The position numbers were made by a program, and so were the translations under genes. DNA of 64,000 bases from assembly GCA_019426215.1 (NCBI GenBank), contig CM033399.1, positions 25,429,022 to 25,493,021 of the forward strand. The letters run 5' to 3'. Source of the stretch: Buddleja alternifolia (lineage: Eukaryota > Streptophyta > Magnoliopsida > Lamiales > Scrophulariaceae). Of this stretch, positions 44,375-56,437 are shown one piece after another (positions within the stretch are counted from its first letter, which is position 1; each line of letters begins with the position of its first letter). The notes below the pieces were generated by a model. It saw only the letters and a list, made by a program, of their open reading frames with translations, was not told the origin of the DNA and made no database searches.

Positions 44375-44934
44375 TGATATAAACATAACTAATCAATCAT
44401 AGTTTCTTTGTTTTCTTAGTAACTAGTCATCGTCTAATTACAAATTTAGTCCATGCGCATACGAGAAGAATGATAAATTAGAGTAGGTGCAGTTTCGCGT
44501 AACCTCGCATCTGTTTAATAAGCACCAGAATCATAACTTATCAATGGATGGGCCCCAAACTAGATCCGAAAATATCCATATATAATGTGACCCGACCCCA
44601 CCAGAGATACATTAGATCTATGGGTCAAGCTCAATTGCCCACAACTGGATTTTTGGGTCAGGTAATGACCTGGCCCATTTATTTTATTGTTCTTTGTTTG
44701 CGTGGAGGTCTTTTCTCCTGTGATTCCATTAAATTTTGCTTTTTTTTTAGTACAAATGTAACTTATAGTCTCTAAAGTGTTACGTTTGTCTCACTTACGT
44801 CCCTAAAGTAAAGTTTGTTACCCTACCGTCCCTGAGATAATGATTTCGTCTAGTTTTAGTCCTTTCCGATGGAGATTGAACGGAAATTGAACAAGTGTAC
44901 TATACACGCCAGTCGACTGAGGTTTTTCTGTTTC
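44375..44934 (+). repeat. Segment duplicated at 35676-36233 (right copy)
   Basis: Right copy of the duplicated segment; here it continues without a break into the complete foldback element. This copy is therefore likely the original arrangement. Confidence 0.8.
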
Positions 44935-44993
44935 ACTTTGGTCCCTTTTCTAGAATTTTTTTCTCACTTTGGTCCTTTTTTAATTTTTTACAA

Positions 44994-44997
44994 CCCC

Positions 44998-45028
<31 letters not shown>

Positions 45029-45033
45029 AAAAA
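44994..45033. repeat. C25-A15 homopolymer pair
   Basis: Twenty-five C followed by fifteen A inside the left foldback arm. The right arm has an A-run at the matching place but no C-run. A proline- and lysine-rich open frame across it is an artefact. Confidence 0.9.
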
Positions 45034-45457
45034 GTGGGAACAACTTCATTTTGGCACCCAAAAATGATTGGAATGACCTTATTTTTTCTGTACCAAAAAC
45101 CAAAATTTAACTTGAAAAATAAAAAAATACTCACAAAAATGGTTGCAGCTTCATGCTATTGTAGAAACTTAGCCAAGGTAAGGTGCTCATGGACTGATTT
45201 CAGCCCTAGTTAGTTAAATACGTGACAAGATATTACAAAATTTTCTTGAAAGTTACGGTGAAAAACTCGGCTAAAAAATACGTGAACGGAAAATAAATAG
45301 CTTCGTAGATGAACAAGTATAATACAGATACAAATGAATTATTTGAGAGTAAACGCTTATTTTATATGAATTGGAATGATATATTGCTTTTACTTGCTTT
45401 TATTTTATAAAAATAGTAGTTTATATGAATATCTAGTTGACAATAATTAATAGAGTG

Positions 45458-45638
45458 ATGCTATATACCACCGGTTATTGTCTACCTTTTTTCACTTCTT
45501 CTAATTTTGATAAGAATTGAATGTAATATATACATTTCATTTTATTTCCGTAATTTATGTTTGACATAACAAATAGATATCTTACCATATAAAGAATCAA
45601 TGAAAAAATGGTGATAAATAAATGGTGGTATATAGCAT
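45458..45638. mobile_element. Small MITE nested in the foldback left arm
   Basis: About 181 bp with inverted ends ATGCTATATACCACC and GGTGGTATATAGCAT. It interrupts the left arm exactly where the right arm is continuous, which supports it being an insertion. No target duplication could be fixed. Confidence 0.7.
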
Positions 45639-46424
45639 TTTTTTATTAATATTTGGATATATTAGCGAAGTTTGTAGGTTTTTAATTGTGTAATACTCAA
45701 TCATTGCTACGAAAAACTTATACCAAAATTGAGTATTACACAATTAAAAACCTACGAACTTTGATAATCTATTTATCAACTAGATACTCGTATAAACTAT
45801 TATTTTTATAAAACAAAAGCAAGTACAAGCAAAAAATCATTCAAATTCATATAAACATAAGCTGAATTTTTACTCCCTAATAATTCATTTGTATCCGTAT
45901 TAAACTCGCACATCTACGAATCTATTTATTTTAATTCAAGTATTTTTTAACCAATTTTTTCACTGTAACTTTCAAGAAAATTTTGTAATATACTCGTACA
46001 TAATAAATGATGAATTTTTTTTCGTCCCGTATTTAACTAACATGGGTTGGAATCGGTCCATAAACATCTTAGTTTTGCCAAGTTTTCACAATAGCATGTA
46101 GTTGCAGCCATTTCCGTTTTTTCAAGTTAATTTTTGGTTTTTGGTAGAGAAAAAATGAGACTATTCCAAGCATATTTGCGCGCCAAACTGAAGTTGTTCC
46201 CACTTTTTTAGGGTTGAAAAATGTAAAAAAAAAAAAAAAAAGACCAAAGTTGACCAGCGTGTGTAGTACACTCGCTCCATTTCAGTTCAATCTTCACCGA
46301 AAAAGACTAAAGTGAGATGAAATTATTACTTTAGAAATGGTAGCGTAACAAACTTTACTTTAGGGACGTAAGTGAGTCAAACGTAATACTTTAGGTATTA
46401 TAAGTGAAATTTGCCCCTTTTTAT

Positions 46425-46853
46425 AATTGATTGAGATATCGAGTTTCACAAAGATTCTACCTACCAAAAGAATGAGGGCTTGGTTTAGTTCATGTGTACC
46501 AATGTTTATGTTCCATAAGAACACATAAAGTTGAGGCACACACTTGATGACAACTAGAGTGATTCCAAACATAAACTATCAAGTATTATTAATTGGAAAT
46601 ATAAAATATAATAATTAAATTTTAATATTTGATATATATATAAGTAAATTAAATATCAAACCGTACATTGTGGTGCGATTTTCATTTAATTTTTAAACCG
46701 GTGTTTTGTATAAAACTTCGACATAGTCAATGCATTGCAATGCAATTAGGTCGGATCAAATGGTTTTTTAAGTTCTTTTGATCAGCCCTAAGAAGTAAGA
46801 ATAACTATTAAAAGCAACAAGAGAGAAAACGAAGCATACTCCATTTACTGTCG
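46425..46853. other. AT-rich spacer, nothing recognised
   Basis: No element ends and no credible gene. A minus-strand frame at 46360-46572 overlaps the foldback end and is not supported. Confidence 0.5.
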
Positions 46854-47320
46854 ATGGACTAAGGGTGCCTACGAGCCGAACCTGACCAAATTTCCTGCTC
46901 GAGCCAAGAATTTCGAGCTCGAGCTTGTTCGCACTCGAGCCTGGGTCGAGCCGAGCCGAGCTTGAAGTCAAGCTCAGAAAAAAATTAATTTTCTTTAATT
47001 AATATATATTTTTATTAATTTTGTATTAATATATATAATTAAAAATAATCATCATAAATATTTAATATTTAATAATTAATACATATATAATATTATAAGA
47101 TATTATATTACATGTATGTATATATTAAAAAATAAATAAAATATTGTATTATATATATTAAAAAATAAATATAATAAAATATTATTTTTTATTCAGACTC
47201 GCGAGCCTTCGAACGGACATATTTGGGCTCGACCGCCACTCGACAAAAAAGCTCGGCTCGAGCTCAAGTCAAGCTTTTTTCAAGCCGGCTCGGCTCGTTG
47301 GACACCCCTACTATGGACTA
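46854..47320. mobile_element. hAT-like MITE
   Basis: Imperfect inverted ends: AGGGTGCCTACGAGCCGA on the left and, in reverse complement, AGTAGGGGTGTCCAACGAGC on the right. The 8-bp ATGGACTA occurs at 46854-46861 and 47313-47320, as expected of an hAT duplication. The ends are rich in GAGCTCGAG motifs; the 230-bp core is almost pure A and T. No coding capacity. Confidence 0.75.
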
Positions 47321-47324
47321 CATC

Positions 47325-47763
47325 TATCACTAGAAAAAAATAATACATTAATGATAAAATGTCAAGTGAGAGTATAAAAGTTGTCATTAATTATAATTTT
47401 TTAGTAACAAGATTTTTTGTTTTGTCACAAGAATAAGTTTTACTTGTGTAATAGTAACAAGATTTGTATAGAATTTGTCACTCTTGATAAATAGTGCAAG
47501 GAATTTATTGTCACTATTGACAATTAGTGACACACCTTTAGTGATAATTTAGTGACAACAATTATAATTGTCACTCTATTTGTGTTGTCATTATACATGT
47601 GTCACTAATTGTCAATAGTGACAATTATAAAGAAACTCTTGTCACTAAAAATTCTTTTTGTGACAAAGCAAAAATTATTGACACTCATTATATATATCTA
47701 GTGACAAATTTAACATTATCACTTTCAATTTTGTCATTAACATTACTTTTTGTTGTAGTGTAT
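47325..47763. mobile_element. Non-autonomous CACTA element
   Basis: The ends are CACTAGAAAAAAAT (47328) and, in reverse complement, CACTACAACAAAAAGT (47760), flanked by TAT on both sides, the 3-bp duplication of CACTA elements. The 433-bp body has nine copies of TGTCACT or its complement, and a 25-bp inverted pair at 47509-47533 and 47599-47623. Such subterminal repeats bind transposase in En/Spm. No gene is present, so it depends on a transposase elsewhere. Confidence 0.85.
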
Positions 47764-50690
47764 AAGTGAAATTAGTGTTGAATTGGGTATGTGTGGAGAA
47801 AGGTGAGAATTATTTAAAATGAGTGAGTTTTACATGAAATCCAACCTATTCAATTGGCTACTTGTGCCTTGAACCTATTATTTGGGCTATCGGGTCAGGC
47901 TAGGGCCATTTTTGTTGGGCTAGGGCCATTTTTGTTGAGCAATGACATAAAAATCTCTATCTCAAAATTTAAGGTTGTGTTTGCTTCTATTTTAGAATGT
48001 GTTTTTAGTGAAAATTTTGGTGAAACATTTTATTAGAAGTTATGTATTTTGATGAGAATGTGTTTGGATTAGCTTTTTTGAAGTAATATTTGGGAGGTTT
48101 TTTGGTGAAAATCTGTTTGGTTTTGTTTTTAGATGGAACAAAAATCACTGTAGCAGTCAAATCATGTAAGTTTTTGTTTGAAAAAGTAATGTTAATTATT
48201 GAAAAATATATCATATCATAAGTTTTAAATGATTATAATATATATAATATTAATATTATATGTATATACTCATTACAATATATATAGTCAGATTATATAT
48301 TATATATTATAATATACATATAATATATAATATTTTATAATATGCATAAAATATTATATATAAACATAATATTATGGTTAATGTGATTATTTATGTTACA
48401 TTCATTTTTATTAATTTATAAAATATTATTTTATTCGTAATGTCAGAATTAATTTCAGCTATATATCTTACTATACGATCCATTATTTCACAATTAAGAA
48501 GAAATGTCAAAATTCAAATATGATGAGGAATAGGATTTTCAATTATTTTATGCTATCACTCTATTACTTTATTTTGAGATAGGTCAATAGCAAATTACCA
48601 CGATTCAATCGGTCACATCTTAAAAGGGGACAATTATTTTTGGCCAAATATTTGTGTTGGTTTTTGGTCAAAAATTGTAAATCCAAATGTAATTTTCCCA
48701 AAATTTTGACCAAAAAGTAACCCCAAAACAAAAAAAACACAGCATAAAACTTTAAATTAGTTAAACTTAAATATTCAAAATTACCCACAATTAATAATTA
48801 TCTAATTTATGGATGTCCTCCTAACTTTAAATAAATTTTTTTTGTCTTCTTTCTTCTTTTCTAACTCGACGTTTGTTGGTAGGGGTATATTTGGTAAATT
48901 ATGTGTGAATTTCTAAGAAATGACTGGCGAAGTATTTTAAAAAATTGTAGGGCCAAAATAATACAACGTAACAACAATTAAGAGAGACACTTTCATGAGA
49001 GCAAATAGCAGGGGGTGACGCATAATAAACACGTTTCAAACAAATTATAATAAAATTTCGAATATGTAACAAACTAATCCCCCGCCCCCAAAAACATAAT
49101 ATATAAATCATCTTGCCATGTTAATTCAACAAGTTTTTAAATGCACATTTTAAATAATTAAAAAAGATCTTTTCTTAATAGAAGAGTCAAGTTTGTTATC
49201 ATTTATATGTTCAAACTTGAGAAATTAATTCCTCATATATATGATGGGGTCCGAAATGTCGTCCAATTATCTGAAGTTGGGCAGGGTAATTGTGGGCCGG
49301 ATACCCGTCACAATGGACTTGAGTAGGAGAATAATATACCAACTGTTGACTAGCTTCACTCTATGGGTCTAATACGAAACTTGTAAGAAACTTCAGTTGA
49401 TAGCTTTCACCAAGATACTTCTCATTTCTGTTATAAATTTTGTGATTTGTGTTTAAATAATTATATATTATTCCAATAGTCTCACAATATATACTACTAA
49501 TCTATCATGATATAACTATTATAAATCATGAAATAGTATATATTAATTAACATAAAACATAGGAATAAGATACTGTGATGATCCAAATAAATTGTGTAAT
49601 AAAGACATAATAAAAGGGCTCATGAAATATGGAATAAGAGGGCCATAAATCACAAAATGTAACACCAAAATGCATATAAAGAGTCAAAAAAGTATTATTA
49701 AATGAGGTTATAAACTTTATGAAACTAATAAGATGAAAATTAAGAAAATGAGGAAATTTCAAGGCTTAATTTCCAACAAATTCATAACAAATTCACAAAA
49801 AAAGTATTTTTTTTAAAAATAATCTAGTGAGAAATTATGCATTTTATGACTATAATTTTACTGTCACGATAAATTTTTTTTTATAACGAGAAACATCCTT
49901 AGTTGTTGTTGACAATAGCGACAAAAGCAGTGCAGGACAACTATATTTTTTATAACTTAATATTCATGAAACATGTGAGATTAATTGTCAATATGGACAA
50001 TTATACAAACAATATTTGTTTTACTAATTGTTAATAATGATAAGTTATGCACAGTCTTTGTCACTATTGAATTCGTGAAAAGTTATTGTGCCATAACCAT
50101 TTTCATTTTTTCACTTAAAAACATATAAGTAGGTATATATTTGACATCTAACAGTCTTATTTTATTTATATTGAAGAGCTAGAATTCTGCTGGCAAAAGC
50201 CATGTAGTTTATTAGAAATACAAGACGTACAATACAAATATCTTGACCGGAAAGATTTGCATTGAGACGTGATTCGAATATGAACTAATTTTGTGTGCTT
50301 TTTTGCATGTGGTTTCAAAACTTGACTTTTGTAGTCAAAATTCAATATTTATTACTTCGTATCCAAAAAGTGGAATATCTTGACTGGTGCAGATGCCACC
50401 CAAAAAGAATTTTATTATATATTAGTGAAGTCAAATCATTAGTACTAGCAGTCGACATATAATCAATTCGTGTAAATTAAAAAATTATTTTTGTAATACA
50501 TCAATAGAACATTAAGAAAAAACACATTTAAACTAAAAATTAATGAAATATAATATATTTCTTAAGAAATAATTATGCCAATGTTAAATTTAACTAAAAA
50601 GATAAAAGTGAAATATGATAATTGTTTTCTTAGTATATTAGTTGAAACTACAAAAATAATTCAGTATATAACATTTATATTTCTGACCCC
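47764..50690. other. AT-rich region without recognisable genes
   Basis: Low-complexity AT stretches (48230-48400), a patch near 49860-50120 with CACTA-like words (GACAATAGCGACAA, TTTGTCACTATTGAA) that may be an old relative of the element at 47328-47760, and a 20-bp tandem duplication near 47895-47935 (GGGCCATTTTTGTTG). Short frames here have no protein features I recognise. Confidence 0.5.
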
Positions 50691-50691
50691 T

Positions 50692-51415
50692 ATCCAAGGT
50701 ATTAAATATCGGTATCGTTGTTGATTTCAGGGTACTAAATTTACGGAAATTTCAACAGAATGAAATTTTGAGAATATCCATCATTTCGGTTTGGATTCTA
50801 ACAAAATCATGAAAATTTATAGAAATCACTGAACATTTTAAATGATCCTTTTGATATCTTTAATTCAAAATTATGTATTTTTACATTAATAATATTGTGT
50901 GTAATATATATATATATATATATATATAAGGAGGTCTGTTGATTAGTATGAGTAAAATTTGTGGCAAAAATTTAAAATAAGTAGGATTTGAAAGTAAATT
51001 AAATTAGTGATAAAATATTTTTAAAATTACACTAAAGCAAAAAACCTATAATTTTCATAAAATATATTATTCAAAATCATATGAAATTTCTAGGAGAACA
51101 CAAATTGTTATATTTTGTCTCATATCAACTTTTCATACTAGATAATTGTGGTCCCAAAGAAAGAAAAAAAATATCTAAAATTAATTTTAAAAGTTATAGT
51201 TAAACATAAAATATTTAAATCTAATTTAGATTATTTAATATTATTTTTAAATTTTGGGTAATTTAGGATTTCAATGAAAATTTCGGGAAAATCTGTTTTT
51301 TGTCGAAACTTCGATGGATATTCTGCAAATTGGGTTGAAAATAAGATTTCGCTTCCGAACTTTGGGAAACCCGAAATTTCAGAATTTCGATCGAAATTTA
51401 AGACCATACTCCTAA
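50692..51415. repeat. Possible non-autonomous element rich in GAAATTTC words
   Basis: Left end AAGGTATTAAATATCGG and reverse complement of the right end ATGGTCTTAAATTTCG are similar, and the outer parts are full of CGAAATTTC-type words. An (AT)n run lies at 50903-50928. No target duplication was seen. Confidence 0.4.
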
Positions 51416-51477
51416 ATCCTACCCTTATATACGTTCTCATATGACTCTAATTTTGTAATATTTTGAGAGTTAAATAT

Positions 51478-52529
51478 AGGGCAAAATACACTTTGGCCCC
51501 TTAGCTATACCCTTTGTACCAAACTCCTCCATGGGTTATAGAAAAATACACTACACCCCCCCCCCCCCCACCTCAATTGAATGGAATTGTCTTTATTGCC
51601 CTTAATCATTAATTTTTTTTTAATCTTTTTTTCATTATTCTTTTTCACACATTTTCTTTACTTACATAGATTAGTTCAAATTTACCCAATGCATTATAAC
51701 TAATTTTTTTTTGAAGGGAAAGCAGTATTTTATTTCATCCAATAAAAAGTTTACAACGTCAAGAATAATACAACTAAAACTGTGTCTAACGATGTAGTAA
51801 AGAACAATTGAAGCACCAAATATCGAGATTTTTCAAGATAATAAATCTTAAGAACTAACAAATGAGCCCAAAAAAATTCTTGTGCAACTCCTATTCAAAG
51901 AGAGACGAAACTCTCATAATTCAAGAGAGAAAGCAAACTCTCATACGAGAGAAAAAAATAAAATATCTAAAACGCCATATAAAACTTTATATATCACCCA
52001 TCTTCATCTCATCAGATCTGTCTCTATCTCGTTATATCCATATCCGTCTCATCATATTTGAGATGCGAAGTACAACTTGAAGAAGGGTGCTCCAACTCAA
52101 CCCGCCGATGATGGTGGTGGTAACATTGGTGAAGTAGACAACTGCTTCACCAAACCATCGTTGGAGGAGGAAAATAGAAGAAAAAAGAAGGCTAGGATTT
52201 AGAGAGAGATGAGAAGAGAGAGTTTGCAGTCCATCATAACTAATTTTTGAAATAACAACTTGAATATTGATAATAAATTAATTTGGTGACATTGAATTAA
52301 ATTAATGTACGATGGAATTCTATTAATGCATTGTTTCAAAATCAAATTAATTGAAACAAATATCTTTTATGTATATTTTCTTACTACATATATGTGTATT
52401 TTTAATACCCTAATTTACTAGAATACATATATTTTAAAATTAATGCTAACCGATTATATTTTAATAATATATAAAAATATTTAAATTAATAAAAAAATAT
52501 ACATATCCTTACACCCCCTGATTTAAAAG

Positions 52530-52568
<39 letters not shown>

Positions 52569-52938
52569 CGTATTATCAAAATATACATAAAACATATTAC
52601 AAATGTTTTTGAAATAATTTTATTTTGTCACAACGCATTAGTTGAATTTTTTTAAACATTGATATAATGTGTTCTCACCAAATTAATTTAACGTTTGTGC
52701 TAAAACAATTTTGCAAATTATTATTTTATCTAATTAATTATAATGCTTTGGATAACTTTTAACCAATTTGTGTAGGGAAAGGAAAAAATGGTGGAGAAAA
52801 TGAAAAATGAAAGGAAAAATAATGTTTAAGGGTAATAGGGACAATTCCTTGCAATTGAAGGAGGTAAGAGTATTTTTCTACAGTTCAGGGGGGTAATTGG
52901 TACAAAGGGTATAGTTCGGGGTCAAAGTATATTTTTTC
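51478..52938. mobile_element. Long-TIR DNA element, probably MULE-type
   Basis: The ends are inverted over about 110 bp, sharing CTATACCCTTTGTACCAA, ATAGAAAAATACACT / GTAGAAAAATACTCT and CAATTGAATGGAATTGTC / CAATTGCAAGGAATTGTC. The left arm has a C14 run (51556-51569). Flanks GTTAAATAT and AAAATATAT are only similar. The interior has no transposase; the stretch 51862-52210 is AG-rich and leader-like, with a short frame I do not recognise. Confidence 0.65.
52529..52568. repeat. (AC)n(AT)n microsatellite
   Basis: About 13 AC units followed by AT units, inside the long-TIR element. Confidence 0.9.
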
Positions 52939-53762
52939 CTAAAATATATCATACCCCTAAACGATAGGCTTGGTCGCATATACCCTCAACTAATTACCTA
53001 CAAATTAGTCCCTCAAACTAAGGGTCCATTAACTCCTCCGTTTGTGAAGAGCTGACATCCTTCTTGAACGGCATTATGATTTATGACTATTGGAAATGGT
53101 TGGACGATTTTATCCTTTAGTCATTATATATATATATATATATACACACTGGGTACCCCTGAGGTATTGCGAAATTACAAAAAAAATCTAATAGTTTAAT
53201 AAATTACATCTAACATCCCAATATTTCTCATATTGAGGTAAGGTTGGACAGAAAGTGTCAAAAGACATTCTTATCCTTACAGAAAACTGGAAAAAAAAAT
53301 CAAAAAATAAAAAATAAAACCAAGATATTTGATAGGTCAAATGACCTCTTTACCCTTCTGTTCCTTACACTTTCACTTCACGCCCTTTCAAATAGGCATG
53401 GACAGTGTGTCTTTGTGTATGACGGTGTGTGCGAGTGTGTTTGTGTGATTTGTGTGTTTGTATGTGCGTGTGCGCGCATGTAATTGTGTGTGTGTGCGCG
53501 GGTAATTATGTGTGTGTTGTTGTTGCTGAGCGTGGGTTTTTTTTTTTTTTTTTGGTAGGGGTACCCCTATTTAGGTCTAAGATTATCTAACCATGCATAA
53601 TGGTGTGGATTGTGGAATGCGCAGTATGAATTAGTTAAGACTAAAGTTCGGCTGATTGCATGCGTATAAAATATAAATTATATATTATCCCTTTTAAATA
53701 AATTAAGTATTGGATAAATAATATATTCAAATAGATAGAAAGTACTCGATCAATGTCGGTAG
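52939..53762. other. Spacer with GT-rich and T-rich simple sequence
   Basis: Contains an (AT)n run (53124-53144), phrases typical of transposon ends (GAAATTACAAAAAAAATC near 53170), an irregular GTGTGT tract (53405-53520) and an 18-base T-run near 53540. An open frame at 53244-53483 is generated by the GT tract. No gene is seen. Confidence 0.55.
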
Positions 53763-53992
53763 TGTTCGGATTTATAGCATAAATACACAGCGGAAAATTA
53801 AACTCACACGTGGTTCATCTTGATTTCACAGATTCAAATTGGGTTTCGAAATTATGCACCATTCTTCGCGTATGTTGAATTCTGAACCAGAAATCACGAT
53901 CACTTTTGAACAGCAAAATTGTCGCCGTCTCTAAATTGCCACGCCGGGATCAAAAGCGAAAACCTCTTCTTTTTCCTCCTTGAAATCGACTA

Positions 53993-54044
<52 letters not shown>

Positions 54045-55205
54045 AGATTGTTTTGACTTCGATAAAAATTTATGACTTGAGGCTTGTTATTAATTTCACT
54101 AAGTAGTATATTTATACTACTACTAGAAGTCAATAACCTTAGGCTTCTAAGGCACATGTAGACGCCTACTTTAAGTGTTTTAAATCCTTCGGGCTTTAAT
54201 CCACTTTTGTTTGTTTAATTAATTAATTAATTAATATTATTTATCCAATAAATAATTTAATTAAATAACTAACTAAATCCATGTTAATTCTATAATTAAT
54301 TTTTTCTAAGAAATTAATTAACACATTAACTTAATTAATTAATAGAATCATCCAATGATTAATTAATTAATTGCGATATCTAATACCGAAAAATCTCTCA
54401 AGTCAATTTCATATTTTTTCCTTTTGCAATTCCTTTAAGTACGACTCTTTAGGTTCATCTCAAAAGGTAATTGGGAGGGAAACCAAGAGGATGTGAGTAA
54501 CACCGAGCCAGACACGTGTCTCACATCGTATCCCAATTGAGAACGAATAAATGGGATCATTCCAAACCTTTTACGCTGTGAATATCGTACGAGTATAAAC
54601 TTTTTATTCTTATATCCCAATCAAGTGAGAGTAATGGTTAAGTCAAACTCACAACACTTGACCATATGCTTAGCTCATAATGAATCGAGGTCAAGGAGTA
54701 TACCTTCATGTCTAACATGAGTATCTCTTATGCTTTGGCCAAAGTCTTTTGACCTCATTCATTCATGATTGCATAGGAAATTTAGCTCATACACTTATGA
54801 GAGAATTAAATTCCATTTTACTAATCAGTTAAGACTGCTACTTGCCAATCAAGTCGTACTTCGAAGTCGATCCCACCGACGAGTGAATTAGATCTAACTA
54901 TCCTAATGACAGACTTGATGTCACAAGTACATCTTCAACTTGATCCCTCAGGTCTAAGGTTCAAGCGTACCTATCACAACTTATCAGCTTCATCATTGAC
55001 TGTCAGTGAGTGAAAACCCATGTAATGAAACCGATGTGAGCCGTGTTCGAACATATCAATCTAACTGAGATGTCTATGACATAAGTTTCCACTACCATTC
55101 TCATAGTGTTTGACTGACACTTTCTCTGTCAAAACTTATATCATACAAGTCTTTATCCAGTAATGATGTCCAGTCAATACTATCTTCGACTTGCGAACCA
55201 GTTAT
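53763..55205 (-). mobile_element. Copia LTR, minus strand, truncated
   Basis: The reverse complement matches the LTRs at 24765-29785 (for example CTCATAAGTG, TTTGGCCAAAG, the AATTAATT block) and, more closely, 14043-14578 (AGTATAAATATACTACTTAG). It ends AAATCCGAACA at 53763. About the first 250 bp of the LTR (right side) are missing. No primer site or purine tract adjoins it, so it is a solo or isolated LTR. It contains a (GA)n run at 53997-54040. Confidence 0.8.
53997..54040. repeat. (GA)22 microsatellite
   Basis: Uninterrupted GA repeat; on the LTR's own strand it is a CT run in the leader. Confidence 0.9.
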
Positions 55206-56437
55206 TTTTACATATCAAAAAAATTATATATAAAAAAATTGTTAATAATGTCAATTCTAAAAGAAGAGGCAACATACTTCCTAGTCAATTTTTTTTTGGA
55301 ACTAGTAAATGTTTGTATTAACTTCAAAAACTTTACAGCAACCTCAGGCCTTCCTAGTCCATTTAAATAGTTAATATTTTACTTTTTTTTTTTTTTTAAA
55401 AAGGGACTTTGACTTTTCCAATTCTATTTCACAATTCCCAAATTACTCTTCACATTTTCCCTCCCTATCATATGGTTCTAACCTTCTATTCAAGAGAGAG
55501 AAGAAAATTTAGGGCTTTTTTCCTTCAACACATTCTCAAGAATCAAGATTTTGGATGGTGAAAATCTATAGATTTTTCATTTGAAAGACAAAGAAAGTAT
55601 TGTATTATTTAAATGTAAGTTTCTAAAATTTAATTTTGATTTTTTACTATATATTTCACGGGTTGCTCTAAACTATGTTCAAGAATTTTTTTGGTTAATA
55701 ACTCTAACAAATAGATTGTGGGCATCAATGAAACAATTGAAAAGGTGTGGAGATGAAAAGAATTGAAGTTATAGATCAAAGACATATACTTTAAACTTGA
55801 TACTTGTGTGTTGTGAATTGTGATGTCTGATGTGGATTGTGTGTATGTATATGATATACATTCAATATATATAGTTATATGTATATATAATGGTGTGTGT
55901 AAGGGGGTGGGGCCGTGTGGTCTGGGGGTGAGGGGTAGATTGTTATTTCTTATTTTTGTAATATAAGTGTCCTGTGTGCTGTTGTGTAAATTAAAGTGGC
56001 AAGTGAGTGAGGCTTGATATTTAGTGGCCAAGTGGAAAATGGGGCTTAATAACTTGTGATGAGTGAGGCTTAATAGTGTGATACTTTTGTTGTGGATATG
56101 TGGTGCATTAAGTGAGTTTTAAAGTGTTGGCGCAGTGGGGACAAATACTTTTGACGCTTGGTTTTTATTTTCTTTGACCAAGTTATGAGACATAGAATTG
56201 CTTAGTAATTAAATTTTTTTAATATATAGAATGTAGTTGTTTTATTTTTATCATGATTTGAGTTGAAAAATGAAATATTCTTGGTTGAATTGAGGTTTTG
56301 CTTGCTGCTTTCTTCTTGATATAATAATTTTGTAGAGTAGATAGAAAAAAACAATTAGGACATAAATATTTTTGTAATAGCATTGTAACTAATTGTTCAA
56401 GGTTATAATTATTTGAGTACTTTTATCTAGGCTCGCT
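55206..56437 (+). other. Upstream region of the hAT-like gene
   Basis: A CT-rich, leader-like stretch (55400-55560) and a long AT-rich segment end in TTTTATCTAG|GCTCGCTATGAG, a plausible splice acceptor just before the ATG at 56438. A 5' untranslated exon plus intron is therefore likely. A 133-codon minus-strand frame (55630-56031) is compositionally simple and unsupported. Confidence 0.45.

Larger units (their letters stand above)
44752..46424. mobile_element. Foldback element with long inverted arms
   Basis: The left arm (44752 to about 45700) and right arm (about 45730-46424) are inverted copies: the outer parts share ACTTACGTCCCTAAAGTAAA and GTTTGTTACCCTACC; the inner parts share GTAGGTTTTTAATTGTGTAA (45676-45695) and its complement. 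The loop near 45712 is only about 25 bp. The left arm carries a C25-A15 run and a nested MITE that the right arm lacks. No coding capacity is present. A fragment of a related element may lie at 59400-59620. Confidence 0.8.

Noticed and set aside
44869..45213. 114-codon frame with a proline run
   Set aside because: The run is the C25-A15 homopolymer inside a foldback arm; the other arm has no such frame.
53244..53483. Val/Cys-rich frame
   Set aside because: Product of an irregular GT tract.
55630..56031. 133-codon minus-strand frame
   Set aside because: Thr/Ile/Tyr-rich low-complexity translation of AT-rich DNA, probably in the leader intron of the hAT gene.
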